Source: Thermoflexia bacterium
GTDB lineage: Bacteria; Chloroflexota; Anaerolineae; B4-G1; DUEL01
NCBI GenBank assembly: GCA_011192125.1
Contig: DUEL01000121.1
Span: forward strand, 1 to 39,692
DNA: 39,692 nucleotides
Direction of reading: 5' to 3'
Positions 15,764-25,119 of the stretch are shown piece by piece. Positions within the stretch are counted from its first letter, which is position 1. Every line of letters begins with the position of its first letter. A program made the translations under genes and the position numbers. The notes below the pieces were generated by a model. It was not told the origin of the DNA. It saw only the letters and a list, made by a program, of their open reading frames with translations, and made no database searches.

Positions 15764-15946
15764 TTATGTAGGTAAAGGAGGTGAACGTAAACAAGCCTCG
15801 CCAAACCCACATCTTCCATCGCCCAGCAGGCCGCCACAGGCAGCCTGGACAGGAGCCGTGTATCGGCTGTCTGCAACTCCTGGTGTAGGAGACTTCTCTC
15901 TCAAACCTCAGCCCAGAAGGCTAGAACTTCTTACGAGGACAGCAGC
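15764..15946 (+). other. Non-coding junction with a perfect SD lacking a gene
   Basis: Between the methylase and the UvrD-like helicase, AAAGGAGGTGA (15774-15784) is a perfect ribosome binding site, yet no ATG/GTG/TTG follows at a useful distance with a long frame. The GTG inside the SD gives only 35 unremarkable codons. The stretch looks like the remains of a gene start left by an insertion or deletion next to the UvrD gene. Confidence 0.35.
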
Positions 15947-17884
15947 ATGATCCACTTGAACGACGAACAGAGAATGGCAGTTAATCATAGAGGACGAAAC
16001 CTGCTGATCATCGCTGGACCAGGTTCGGGAAAGACCCATACGATGGTACATCGTGCTAAATCCTTCTTGGACGAAGGGATCCCCTCTGAATCCATATTGC
16101 TAATCACTTTCACCCGCAAGGCAGCCGGTGAGATTCGGGAACGCCTGGAATCGTACTTCCCAGGGGCGCTGAAGAACGCGTGGATAGGCACCTTTCACAG
16201 TATCTGCTATCGAATCCTTCTGGAGTATGGCCACTTGCTCGGTTTGAAGCCGGGCTGGATGGTGATCGACGCTTTGGACAGCGAAAGGGTCCTAAAGAGC
16301 ATTCTGGCGGACGAAGGTATCCGTGACCAGTATGTGGTGGACGATATTATCCGCTGTATCAGCTTCTCCCGAAACAGCCTGCGACCTATCCAGGACTTGA
16401 TTACCAGCCCTCGCTTCCCGAACGCACTCACAGTGGGCGCGGAAAGGATCGAAGCAATCGCCCGACGCTATCTGAGGCGGTGTCGTCGTAGTCAGCGGGT
16501 GGACTTCGACATGCTGCAGACCTTGGTGCTTCAACTGCTTCGTGAATATCCAGAAGTCCGTGCTCGCTATCAGCAACAGTTCAAGGTCATCCTAGTGGAC
16601 GAATATCAGGATACCAACGTTATCCAGGCTGAAATTCTCAAACTGCTCCGCTCACCGGGTAACACGATTACCGTAGTTGGCGACGACGCTCAGGCAATTT
16701 ACGGCTTTCGCGCAGCCACGGTGGAAAACATCCTGCGCTTTGAAAACGATTTCCAGGCAGATCGCCTGATGCTGACCCGGAACTACCGGTCTTCATCGGC
16801 GATTGTCCGAGTGGCCAACGCGGTGATCCGAAACAACCCCAGGCAAATTCCAAAGACCCTGCAGGCAGTCCACCCAGACGGCAGGAGACCGGAGCTGTAC
16901 ATCGGGAGCACGCCAGCAGATGAGGGCAGGTTCATTGCGGACACCATTGCCAACCTCCTGGCCGACGGAGTTCCTCCGAGCGAGATCGCAGTGCTGTTTC
17001 GCGCGTATCGCCAGTCTTTCCTTATCAGTGCCGCACTGAAGCAAAAAGGCATCGATTTCGTCGTCTACGGAGCAGAAGACTTCTTTGCCCTGGAACACAT
17101 CAAGATGATACTGGACGGCGCGCGTCTGGTAATCAACGCAGATGACTGGATTGCCCTGACCAACTTGCAGACGCTGTTGGGGTTACCACACCGAAATGTG
17201 CGGGCATTGGAGCAGAAGTCCGAAGCCCGCCAAATGAGTCTGTGGGAAACCTTGGAGAAAGAGAGAAGTACCAGCACAGCGCTCGATGCTTTCTACCAAA
17301 AGCTAGAGGAGCTGAAGCGGTACCTAGACCCCAAAGAGGGCGGAGCGGCATCCGATCTGGTCCTAGCAGTCATCGAATGGCTGCGTAAGCCTCTGAAGAG
17401 CCGTTTCCACAACACCTGGGAGGCCATCGAGCGAGACCTGGAAGCGCTCGTTAGCCTTGCTCAGGCCTATTCCTCACCCCATGATTTCGTCAACACCGTG
17501 GCAATGGAACTCACCAACCCTCTCCAACCCGAGACGGACGAGAACAAGGTGGTCCTGTCGACCGTTCACCGAGCGAAAGGGCTAGAATGGGATACCGTGT
17601 TCGTGGTTGGCTTGGTCGAGTTCTGGTTCCCCTTGAAATGGTCCATTGAGCAGACAGGATCAGATGAAGAGGAACGCCGCCTGTTTTACGTGGCTATCAC
17701 GAGAGCAAAGAAACGGCTGTACCTGACAACCTACGCACGGCACGCGGACACCTACGGCACCTGGCGCAAGGATGATTTATCCCGATTCGTGACCGAGATT
17801 CCCTCCGACCTGATCCGCTCCCTTACAGATACCTCCGCGCAAACCGTGGAGGCCGAAGGCGTGTGGGAGGAGTGGTGGTGGTAG
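15947..17884 (+). CDS. UvrD/Rep-type superfamily 1A helicase
   Basis: 645 residues with the full SF1A motif set: Q-motif LNDEQRMAVNH (4-14), Walker A AGPGSGKT (23-30), Ia TFTRKAA (54-60), II VDEYQD (about 216-221), III GDDAQAIYGFR (about 245-255), IV RNYRSS, V TVHRAKGLEWD and VI LFYVAITRAKKRLY. It should move 3'-5' on single-stranded DNA. It is 60-80 residues shorter than chromosomal UvrD/PcrA and lacks their C-terminal RNAP-binding tail, so it looks like an accessory helicase. It is flanked by about 180 bp of non-coding DNA on each side and has lower GC3 than the methylase before it and the PLD helicase after it, suggesting insertion into an older operon. The start has GAGGA 9 nt upstream. 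Confidence 0.85.
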   Translation: MIHLNDEQRMAVNHRGRNLLIIAGPGSGKTHTMVHRAKSFLDEGIPSESILLITFTRKAAGEIRERLESYFPGALKNAWIGTFHSICYRILLEYGHLLGLKPGWMVIDALDSERVLKSILADEGIRDQYVVDDIIRCISFSRNSLRPIQDLITSPRFPNALTVGAERIEAIARRYLRRCRRSQRVDFDMLQTLVLQLLREYPEVRARYQQQFKVILVDEYQDTNVIQAEILKLLRSPGNTITVVGDDAQAIYGFRAATVENILRFENDFQADRLMLTRNYRSSSAIVRVANAVIRNNPRQIPKTLQAVHPDGRRPELYIGSTPADEGRFIADTIANLLADGVPPSEIAVLFRAYRQSFLISAALKQKGIDFVVYGAEDFFALEHIKMILDGARLVINADDWIALTNLQTLLGLPHRNVRALEQKSEARQMSLWETLEKERSTSTALDAFYQKLEELKRYLDPKEGGAASDLVLAVIEWLRKPLKSRFHNTWEAIERDLEALVSLAQAYSSPHDFVNTVAMELTNPLQPETDENKVVLSTVHRAKGLEWDTVFVVGLVEFWFPLKWSIEQTGSDEEERRLFYVAITRAKKRLYLTTYARHADTYGTWRKDDLSRFVTEIPSDLIRSLTDTSAQTVEAEGVWEEWWW

Positions 17885-18055
17885 GCCCAGCATCACAATT
17901 GGAGGACGTGCTTTCAGGCTTGTAGTAGAGACGAGAACTGCTACTCTGCTCCGGCCACACCTACGCCGTTCGGCTCTACTGACTCGGACCTTTGCTCGCG
18001 CCTCTGGTTCGCACGGACGATCGTGCTCTGTAGAGGCTTACGCTTGGGGTTAGCG

Positions 18056-21000
18056 ATGCTACATCAGATCGAGTTTCACCTCTCTTACAGTTCTTCCGAC
18101 GACCCCCTCCACACCTTCTACATCCCCGCCCTCTCCGCCAGCGTCCGCTACGACCGGATGGCCGGCTTCTTCTCCTCCGGCGCGCTGGCCGTGGCGGCGG
18201 CCGGCGTGGCCCACCTCATCGCCAATGGCGGGCAGATGCGCCTCCTGGTCGGCGCACAACTGACCCCCGAGGACGTGGAAGCGATCCGCCAGGGCCACGA
18301 CCTGCGGGACGTCGTCGCCGCCCGCCTAGACGAAGCACTCCCCGACCCCGACGACCTGGCCGACCGCCTGATGCGGGACCGGTTGAGCGTCCTCGCCTGG
18401 ATGGTCGCCTCTGGCGCGCTCGAAATCCGCGTCGTCCTCCGCAAAGGGCACGACGGCCTCCCCCTCCCCGCCGACGAGGCCCGCGACTACTTCCACCCCA
18501 AAGTCGGCATCTTCACCGACGCCGAGGGCAACCAGGTCGCCTTCTCCGGCAGCGTCAACGAATCCGAGACCGGCTGGCAGTACAACTACGAGCAGTTCCT
18601 CGTCTTCCGCTCATGGACCGAGGAGGGACGGCAGTACATCGCCGAACTGGTCGGCTGGTTCGAGCGGCTCTGGTCGAACGAGGAGCCGGGTTGGATCGGA
18701 TTGCCAGTGCCTGAGGCGGCCCGCCAACGCCTTCTCCGTTACACCCCCTCCCAGCCTCCTACCCGCGATCCTCTGGAGCGCACGCCCAGACCGATCGGCG
18801 AGGGCGTGGAACGGATCGCTCTTGCTCCCAAGCGGGAACGGGAGCGGATCCTGTGCCGCTTCCTGCGCGATCTGCCCCACCTGGTCGGCGCGGCCGGGCT
18901 GGGGATGGCGACATCCGCCATCACCCCCTGGCCCCACCAGCGGGTCGTCGCCCGCCAGGTCGCCCGGACCTTCCCCAGCCGTTACCTCCTGGCCGACGAG
19001 GTGGGCCTGGGCAAGACTATCGAGGCCGGTCTGGTCCTGCGGGAACTGTGGCTGCGGGGGATCGTCCGCCGCGCCCTTATCCTCGCCCCCCGGTCGGTCC
19101 TCCGCCAGTGGCAGGAGGAACTGTACGAGAAGTTCGGCCTCAACGTCCCCATCTACGACGGCACCCTCTTCCGCGACGTCCGCGGCGAGGAGCGCGTTCC
19201 CCCCACCCCCAATCCATGGGACGGCGTGGATCTGGCGCTGGCCTCCAGCCAGTTGGTCAAACGGCGGGAGCGGCGGGAGACGTTGCTCGACGCCCGGCCG
19301 TGGGACCTGGTGATCGTGGACGAGGCCCACCACGCCCGGAGGCGGGATTTCCTCGACCTGAGCCGCTACCGCCCCAACCGGATGCTGGAACTCCTCAACC
19401 GGCTCCAGGCCCGCACCCGCGGCCTCCTCCTGCTCACCGCCACGCCGATGCAGGTCCATCCGGTGGAGGTATGGGACCTCCTCAGCCTCCTTGGCCTGAG
19501 CGGCCCCTGGGGGGCGGACGAGAGGTCGTTCCTCCGATTCTACGAGGAACTGCGCCGCCCGCCCGACGAGGTGGATTGGCCCTTCGTCCTCCGCCTGGTG
19601 CGCGCCGAGTTGGAGATCGCCGACGGCCGGCCGGATCCAGAGTTCGAGAAGTGGGCCCAGCGGGAATTGGGACCGGTGGACTGGGAACGGGTCCGTCGTC
19701 TGCTGGACGGGGACGGTTCCGCCCACGCCGTCCGTTCCCTCCCGCCGAAGGCGAAGACGGCGATGGCCGCTCTGGCCAAACGGCACACCCCCCTCCGCCG
19801 CCTCGTCTTCCGCAACACCCGCGCCCTGCTGCGGGAGTACGTCCGGCGGGGCCTGCTGCGGGACCGGGTCCCCACCCGTGAACCCGAAATGGAGTGGATC
19901 CCGATGCGCGACGAGGAGCGGGCCCTCTACGACCGCATCGAGGAGTACATCACCCAGTTCTACCGCAAGTACGAGGGGGAGCGGAAGGGGTTGGGCTTCG
20001 TGATGACCGTCTACCGCCGCCGCCTCACCAGCAGTTTCTACGCCGTGCAGCGGAGCCTGGAGCGACGACTGGCCTTCCTGTGCGGTCAGGCCGATCTGGG
20101 GCTGGAGGAGGACCTGGAGCAGGAGGCCCTGAGCCTGGACGCGGACGAATGGATCCCGGCGGATCGCTCCCTCTTCCGGGACGAGATCGCCTATGTCGAG
20201 GACTTCCTCCACGACCTCTCGATGCTGGGCGATCTCGATTCGAAGGTCGCCCAACTGCTGAAGGACCTGCAGGAGTTCTTCCGCCACCGGGAAACAGTCC
20301 TCATCTTCACCCAGTACACCGACACGATGGACTTCCTCCGCGAGCAATTGCGGCAGAGTTACGGAATTCACGTCGCCTGCTACAGCGGCCGGGGCGGGGA
20401 GCGGTGGGACGGGGTGAGGTGGGCACCGGCAAGCAAGGAGGAGATCAAGAACGCGTTCCGCGCCGGAGAGATCAAGATCCTCATCTGCACCGAGGCCGCC
20501 AGCGAGGGGCTGAACCTCCAGACCTGCGGCGTGCTCATCAACTACGATATGCCCTGGAACCCGATGCGGGTGGAGCAACGCATCGGACGGGTGGACCGCA
20601 TCGGGCAGCGGTATGAGGAGGTGTGGATCCGCAACTACTTCTACGAAGGCACCGTCGAGGCGCGGGTCTACCAGGCCCTCTCCCATCGCATCCAGTGGTT
20701 CCAGGGAGTGGTGGGGCCGCTGCAACCCATCCTGGCCCGCGTGGGACGGACCATCGAGGCGGCGGCGATGGCGCCAGGACCGGAGCGGGAGCGGGTCCTT
20801 CGAGAGGAACTGGACCGCATCGAGGCGGAACTGGACCGCGCCTCAGAGGGATGGGACCTGGACGAGTGGGCCGGGCAGGCGGAGGGTACCGTGCCGTCGG
20901 ACACGCCGGTCACGCTCCCGGAACTGGCCGCCACCCTGACCACTGCGCCAGCCCTGCGCCCCCTGTTCCGCCCACACGAGACCGTTGAGGGGGCCTTCTG

Positions 21001-21742
21001 GCTGCGGCACGAAGACGGGGAGGTCGCCGTCACCTTCGACCCGGCGGTGTTCGACGCGCACCCCAACACGCTTCAGTTCCTCACCTTTGGACACCCCCTA
21101 CTGGAGCGGCTGCTGGACCGGGTGGTCGGGATGGGTGAGGGGGACGAAGTAATGGGCCCGTTGCTGCGGCTGGAGGTGGAGACCCCGCTTCGGCGTGTAG
21201 CCTACTACGCCCTTGATGCAGAGGGCCGTCCCCGCCGCCTCCGGCGGCTGGCCGAGGTGCGGGAGGCACTGGAGAACCCACCCGCAGGAGACGGCTGGAC
21301 GGAAACAGCGGTGGAGGCGGCCCGACAGGACCTGAGAGAACAGGTCGAGGCCGAATGGCGGACCTTGCAGACCTTCGAAGGCCGGCTCCGGCGGGTCCGG
21401 GAGCGGGCACGGGCCGCCCGCGCCGCCCGGATCCTGGTCCGGGCCGCGCCGGTGGAACTGGCGCTGGGCCAGCAGCCGGATCTCTTCGGCCAGGAGGCTT
21501 ATCCCGTCGCCTTCAACCGGGCGGCCGTCCTCGGGCTGAAACGGCACGGGTATCCCTGGACCGCGCTGCTGCGCGTTGCGGGCGCGGAGATAGAGCCCCC
21601 CCGGCCGACCGACCCGTTCTTCGTGGAGATCCAGGGGGAGCCGCAGCACCGCCTGAAGCAGCGGTTCGAGAGGCTGGAACAAGAGGCACGGCGGTTGTTG
21701 GGAGAAGCGACCGTTGACGCAGGGAGGGGAAATGAACGTTGA
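18056..21742 (+). CDS. PLD-nuclease/SNF2 helicase fusion
   Basis: 1228 residues from ATG 18056 (LHQIEFHLSYSSSDDP; weak GGGG SD). An in-frame start 11 codons upstream is possible. Residues about 25-200 form a phospholipase-D-like domain with FHPKVGIF (His/Lys of HxK near 146-148) and GSVNESETGW. An SF2/SNF2 core follows: Walker A DEVGLGKTIEAGL (about 314-326), DEAH box VDEAHHARR (about 420), and motifs V/VI as TEAASEGLNLQ (about 811) and RIGRVDRIGQ (about 841-850). The last 300 residues are charged and helical. PLD-SNF2 fusions combine nuclease and translocase functions and pair with DUF1156/DUF499 in defence islands; in DISARM the two activities are on separate proteins. The 3' end overlaps the next gene by 11 bp. 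Confidence 0.85.
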   Translation: MLHQIEFHLSYSSSDDPLHTFYIPALSASVRYDRMAGFFSSGALAVAAAGVAHLIANGGQMRLLVGAQLTPEDVEAIRQGHDLRDVVAARLDEALPDPDDLADRLMRDRLSVLAWMVASGALEIRVVLRKGHDGLPLPADEARDYFHPKVGIFTDAEGNQVAFSGSVNESETGWQYNYEQFLVFRSWTEEGRQYIAELVGWFERLWSNEEPGWIGLPVPEAARQRLLRYTPSQPPTRDPLERTPRPIGEGVERIALAPKRERERILCRFLRDLPHLVGAAGLGMATSAITPWPHQRVVARQVARTFPSRYLLADEVGLGKTIEAGLVLRELWLRGIVRRALILAPRSVLRQWQEELYEKFGLNVPIYDGTLFRDVRGEERVPPTPNPWDGVDLALASSQLVKRRERRETLLDARPWDLVIVDEAHHARRRDFLDLSRYRPNRMLELLNRLQARTRGLLLLTATPMQVHPVEVWDLLSLLGLSGPWGADERSFLRFYEELRRPPDEVDWPFVLRLVRAELEIADGRPDPEFEKWAQRELGPVDWERVRRLLDGDGSAHAVRSLPPKAKTAMAALAKRHTPLRRLVFRNTRALLREYVRRGLLRDRVPTREPEMEWIPMRDEERALYDRIEEYITQFYRKYEGERKGLGFVMTVYRRRLTSSFYAVQRSLERRLAFLCGQADLGLEEDLEQEALSLDADEWIPADRSLFRDEIAYVEDFLHDLSMLGDLDSKVAQLLKDLQEFFRHRETVLIFTQYTDTMDFLREQLRQSYGIHVACYSGRGGERWDGVRWAPASKEEIKNAFRAGEIKILICTEAASEGLNLQTCGVLINYDMPWNPMRVEQRIGRVDRIGQRYEEVWIRNYFYEGTVEARVYQALSHRIQWFQGVVGPLQPILARVGRTIEAAAMAPGPERERVLREELDRIEAELDRASEGWDLDEWAGQAEGTVPSDTPVTLPELAATLTTAPALRPLFRPHETVEGAFWLRHEDGEVAVTFDPAVFDAHPNTLQFLTFGHPLLERLLDRVVGMGEGDEVMGPLLRLEVETPLRRVAYYALDAEGRPRRLRRLAEVREALENPPAGDGWTETAVEAARQDLREQVEAEWRTLQTFEGRLRRVRERARAARAARILVRAAPVELALGQQPDLFGQEAYPVAFNRAAVLGLKRHGYPWTALLRVAGAEIEPPRPTDPFFVEIQGEPQHRLKQRFERLEQEARRLLGEATVDAGRGNER

Positions 21743-23480
21743 CATCCTGATCGCCCGCTTCCAGCAGTATTACGGCCATACCAACTTCCGCGACGAGCAG
21801 TTCACAGAGTGGGAGTACACTTACAAGAAAGAGCGCGGTCAGCAGATGCGGGAGGAGTGGCTTAGCCGAGAGGCGCTGGAACGGCTGATCGGAGCAGAGG
21901 ATTGGTCCGAGATCTGCCAACGGGTGGCCCGCTCGTTTGCGATGGAAGGACCACTGGCACGCTGGGATGAATACCAGTGGGTTCGGGAACTGGACCCTGA
22001 AGAACAGCGCTCGTTTTCCTTAACGCTCTGGGACTTCTTATACGGGGAAAAGCCGTTCGTAGATCGGTTAGAGAGGTTTGTTAGAGAAGCGACGGAGGTG
22101 TACCATCGCTTCCACGAAAAGGACCCGGTCCGTCAGCGGCGCTACCGATCCAGGAAACTTTCCTGGCCTTTCGTCTCCTATTTTCACTTCATGATGTGGC
22201 CAGACCGGGAGTACCCTTTTATCAAACCTTCCCCACTCCAGAAGGCAGCGCGGGCTGTGGGTTTTGACATCCGTTACCACGCGCAGCCCAACGCCGAGAC
22301 CTACGAGCGGGTGCGGGAGTTCTATCGCGCCCTCTGGCCCACCGTTCAGCGGCTGGGCGGGCGGGATTGGATCGACGTCCAGACGTTGATCCACGTGGCG
22401 GGAGGCGGTTTCGGTGTCCCTGAGGGCGGCTGGATCGACGAACGGGGCCAGCGCGCCGCGACGGATTTCCCCCCAACGGTGGGCAAGATCGTCGCCCTTC
22501 TCCGGCGCAAGCCTCAGGTCATCCTCCAGGGCGCGCCGGGCACGGGCAAGACCTACACCGCCCTCCTGGTCGCAGCGGCGATGTTGGGCCTGGGGGGCAC
22601 AGATGCAGGGGCGGTCCGTCAGCCGCTGCGCGAGTACCAACTCGCTACTTTGCTGGAGGAAGACCCTGCGCTGGCCGACGCTCCCACTCGATTGGCGGAG
22701 CGAGTACGCGCTGGCGGCCGCGGACTTTGGGAGATCGTCCAACTGCACCCCTCCTACACCTACGAGGACTTCGTGCGCGGGCTGCAGGCCGAGCCCACGG
22801 ACGGACGGATCCTCTTCCGCACCGTCAACCGGGTCCTGGGTCTCCTGGCGGAGACGGCCGCTGCGCTGACCTCCGACCGGCTGCCCGTCGTGCTCATCCT
22901 GGACGAGATCAACCGGGGCGATCTCTCCAAGGTCCTCGGCGAACTCATTTACAGCCTGGAGTACCGAGAGGAGGCGGTCCTCACTCCTTACGCTGTGGAC
23001 GGCCGACCGGATCTTTCTCTTCCTCCGAACCTCTACCTCCTGGGCACGATGAACACCGCCGATCGCTCCATCGCCCTGGTGGATTATGCCATTCGCCGCC
23101 GGTTCTACTTTGTGACCCTCCGGCCCGATCGGGATGTGATCATAGGCCATTACCGGGACGATCCGCTCCTGGCCCAACGGGCCGTTGCGCTGTTCGACGC
23201 GGTGGCCGGGTTGTTTGAAGGGCTGCACGAGGTAGGCTACAGTCCTTACGACCTGATGGTTGGCCACACTTACTTCCTGGCCGATGGGCCGGAGTCCTTG
23301 GCCCTCAAGTTCGCCTACGATGTGGTACCGCTGCTGCGGGAGTACCTGCGGGAGGGGCTGTTGGACGATGTGACGATTCGACTGGAGGATGGACGGATCG
23401 ACCTTGCCCAGGCTTCCCAGAAGGAGGTGGCGGGCCGGGTTCGTGCGTTCCTGGAGGGGAAGGAAAAGGATGGACCGTGA
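21732..23480 (+). CDS. McrB-like AAA+ GTPase, first copy
   Basis: 582 residues from ATG 21732 (SD GGGAGGGG), overlapping the helicase end. Residues 1-250 are a specificity-type N-terminal region rich in aromatic residues that I cannot assign. Residues about 255-560 are an McrB-type AAA+ module: Walker A GAPGTGKT (about 266-273), LHPSYTYEDFVRGLQAEP, Walker B LILDEINRGDLSKVLGELIY (about 388-407), and the McrB signature LGTMNTADRSIALVDYAIRRRF carrying sensor 1 and the arginines. McrB hexamers use GTP to drive McrC cleavage of modified DNA. The neighbouring second McrB and McrC overlap in a chain. The different N-terminal regions suggest distinct target recognition or a mixed hexamer. Confidence 0.85.
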   Translation: MNVDILIARFQQYYGHTNFRDEQFTEWEYTYKKERGQQMREEWLSREALERLIGAEDWSEICQRVARSFAMEGPLARWDEYQWVRELDPEEQRSFSLTLWDFLYGEKPFVDRLERFVREATEVYHRFHEKDPVRQRRYRSRKLSWPFVSYFHFMMWPDREYPFIKPSPLQKAARAVGFDIRYHAQPNAETYERVREFYRALWPTVQRLGGRDWIDVQTLIHVAGGGFGVPEGGWIDERGQRAATDFPPTVGKIVALLRRKPQVILQGAPGTGKTYTALLVAAAMLGLGGTDAGAVRQPLREYQLATLLEEDPALADAPTRLAERVRAGGRGLWEIVQLHPSYTYEDFVRGLQAEPTDGRILFRTVNRVLGLLAETAAALTSDRLPVVLILDEINRGDLSKVLGELIYSLEYREEAVLTPYAVDGRPDLSLPPNLYLLGTMNTADRSIALVDYAIRRRFYFVTLRPDRDVIIGHYRDDPLLAQRAVALFDAVAGLFEGLHEVGYSPYDLMVGHTYFLADGPESLALKFAYDVVPLLREYLREGLLDDVTIRLEDGRIDLAQASQKEVAGRVRAFLEGKEKDGP

Positions 23481-25119
23481 GGCTGTTGCGCTCGAGGATA
23501 GCCTGGTTGTCCAGATCATCTGGCACGATAACCGATGGCGTGGTGGGTGCAAGGACCCGCTGGGCAATACAGCCTGCCTGGATACCCGCTTCGATATCTG
23601 GGGAGAGATCGGTGGGCAGGTCGAGGAGATCAACAGGCGAAAACAGCAGGAGTGCGCCGATCCTTCTAAGCCGGGACACTGCCACGAGAGCGCGATATTC
23701 TCCAAGTGGCAGTGGGTGCGATGGAAAGGGACATCGCCAGCCCCAGGTCGGCATCCCCCTTATATCCTCTTCGTCGCGCAACCACCCGGGGGGCCCTCGG
23801 CTCGCCGATTGGTCCTGGTCGGCGTATATCGGGTGGATCGGATCGAGCCCGATTCACACGGCTCGGCAGACCGCGTGATTTACGCGCGACCAGAAGCGTC
23901 CACCTGGTTCTCCCCCGAGGTGGAGATCCCACTCGATCGGTACGTAGCCCCGAGCAACCGAATGGCCTCGAAAGGGCTCTACATCAATACACCTCTGGCA
24001 CGCCGGATCCTGCGAGATGTGTTGAAGGCTCATCGCAACCTGCTGGCAAGCGGGGAAGTTGAGCCCTCCTCCGTGGCGGAACTGAGGGAGATCATCCATA
24101 AGATCGAGAACAGCCTCTACGAGCCAACTGACGGTGAGGGGGACGAACTGGGACAAATGGAGCAGATCCTTCGGCTCAAAGGGCAGATCGTCCTGGCCGG
24201 ACCCCCAGGGGTGGGCAAGACCTACCAGGCCCTTCGCCTGGCAGCTCGGATGCTAGGCTTGGACCCCGAGGACGATGAGGGACGTAAGGAGCGACAACTG
24301 GCAGCCATCCTGCGCCAAAACCCAGACCTCCAGGGCGATTCAGCCCGATTGGCCCAGGCAGTCCTGAGCGGCCCTCCGCCACGCGGGGTGTGGGATATCG
24401 TTCAGTTCCACTCCTCCTACACGTACGAGGACTTCGTCCGCGGCATCCAGGCGGAGCCGGAGAGAGACGGAATCGTCTTCCGGCCAGTCAACCGTCTGTT
24501 GGGGACGCTGGCGGAACTGGCCCGCCGCCTGGGGCCTGAGGTACCTGTAGTCCTCGTTGTGGACGAGATCAATCGAGGCGATCTGGCGAAGGTGCTGGGG
24601 GAACTGATCTATAGCCTGGAATACCGCGACCACGTGGTGCTCACCCCCTACGCGGTGAACGGCCGGCCGGGGCTGGAGATACCGGCGAACTTCTACCTGA
24701 TCGGCACGATGAACACCGCGGATCGGGCTATCGCGTTGGTGGACTATGCCATCCGTCGCCGGTTCTCCTTCATCCACCTCGCCCCTGATCGGGATGTGGT
24801 CGCTATGCACTATGAGGACCCGGTCCTGCGGGAAAAGGCGTTGCACCTCTTCGATCAAGTCCAGAAACTGTTCGTAGAGGTCGGCGCAGGCTACGTGGCC
24901 GAGGACCTGGCGGTGGGGCATTCCTACTTCCTCGCGTCGGACGCCGACGACCTGGCGAGCAGGATCGCGTTCGAGGTGGCCCCCTTGCTGGTTGAGTACT
25001 ATAAGGAGGGTATCCTGGTCGATCCGCCGGTGCTGAACCTCGAAGGGAAGGTCAACTTGGTCGAGGTCGACCCGCTGCAACTGGAGAGACAGGTCCGTGG
25101 CTGGTTGGCAGGGGAGTGA
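23470..25119 (+). CDS. McrB-like AAA+ GTPase, second copy
   Basis: 549 residues from ATG 23470 (AAGGAAAAGG upstream), overlapping the first McrB by 11 bp. Residues 1-200 are unlike those of copy one: beta-rich, with FSKWQWVRWKG, YILFVAQP, LVLVGVYRVDRI and IYARPEASTWFSPEVEIPLDRYV, in style close to EVE/PUA-like readers of modified bases; the assignment is tentative. Residues about 235-530 repeat the AAA+ core: GPPGVGKT (about 243-250), FHSSYTYEDFVRGIQAEP, VVDEINRGDLAKVLGELIYSL and IGTMNTADRAIALVDYAIRRRF. The cores of the two copies are closely similar, so this is a tandem duplication with exchanged recognition domains. Confidence 0.85.
   Translation: MDREAVALEDSLVVQIIWHDNRWRGGCKDPLGNTACLDTRFDIWGEIGGQVEEINRRKQQECADPSKPGHCHESAIFSKWQWVRWKGTSPAPGRHPPYILFVAQPPGGPSARRLVLVGVYRVDRIEPDSHGSADRVIYARPEASTWFSPEVEIPLDRYVAPSNRMASKGLYINTPLARRILRDVLKAHRNLLASGEVEPSSVAELREIIHKIENSLYEPTDGEGDELGQMEQILRLKGQIVLAGPPGVGKTYQALRLAARMLGLDPEDDEGRKERQLAAILRQNPDLQGDSARLAQAVLSGPPPRGVWDIVQFHSSYTYEDFVRGIQAEPERDGIVFRPVNRLLGTLAELARRLGPEVPVVLVVDEINRGDLAKVLGELIYSLEYRDHVVLTPYAVNGRPGLEIPANFYLIGTMNTADRAIALVDYAIRRRFSFIHLAPDRDVVAMHYEDPVLREKALHLFDQVQKLFVEVGAGYVAEDLAVGHSYFLASDADDLASRIAFEVAPLLVEYYKEGILVDPPVLNLEGKVNLVEVDPLQLERQVRGWLAGE

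Noticed and set aside
18023..18055. Upstream start for the PLD-SNF2 gene
   Set aside because: The extra 11 residues are unlike the family N-terminus; the ATG at 18056 directly precedes the conserved start.
18611..20725. 704-codon antisense frame inside the PLD-SNF2 helicase
   Set aside because: Composition of a GC-skew shadow and complete overlap with recognised helicase motifs.
22068..23705. 545-codon antisense frame across the McrB genes
   Set aside because: Mirror of the conserved McrB core; the second McrB shows a similar antisense frame, as expected of a shadow.
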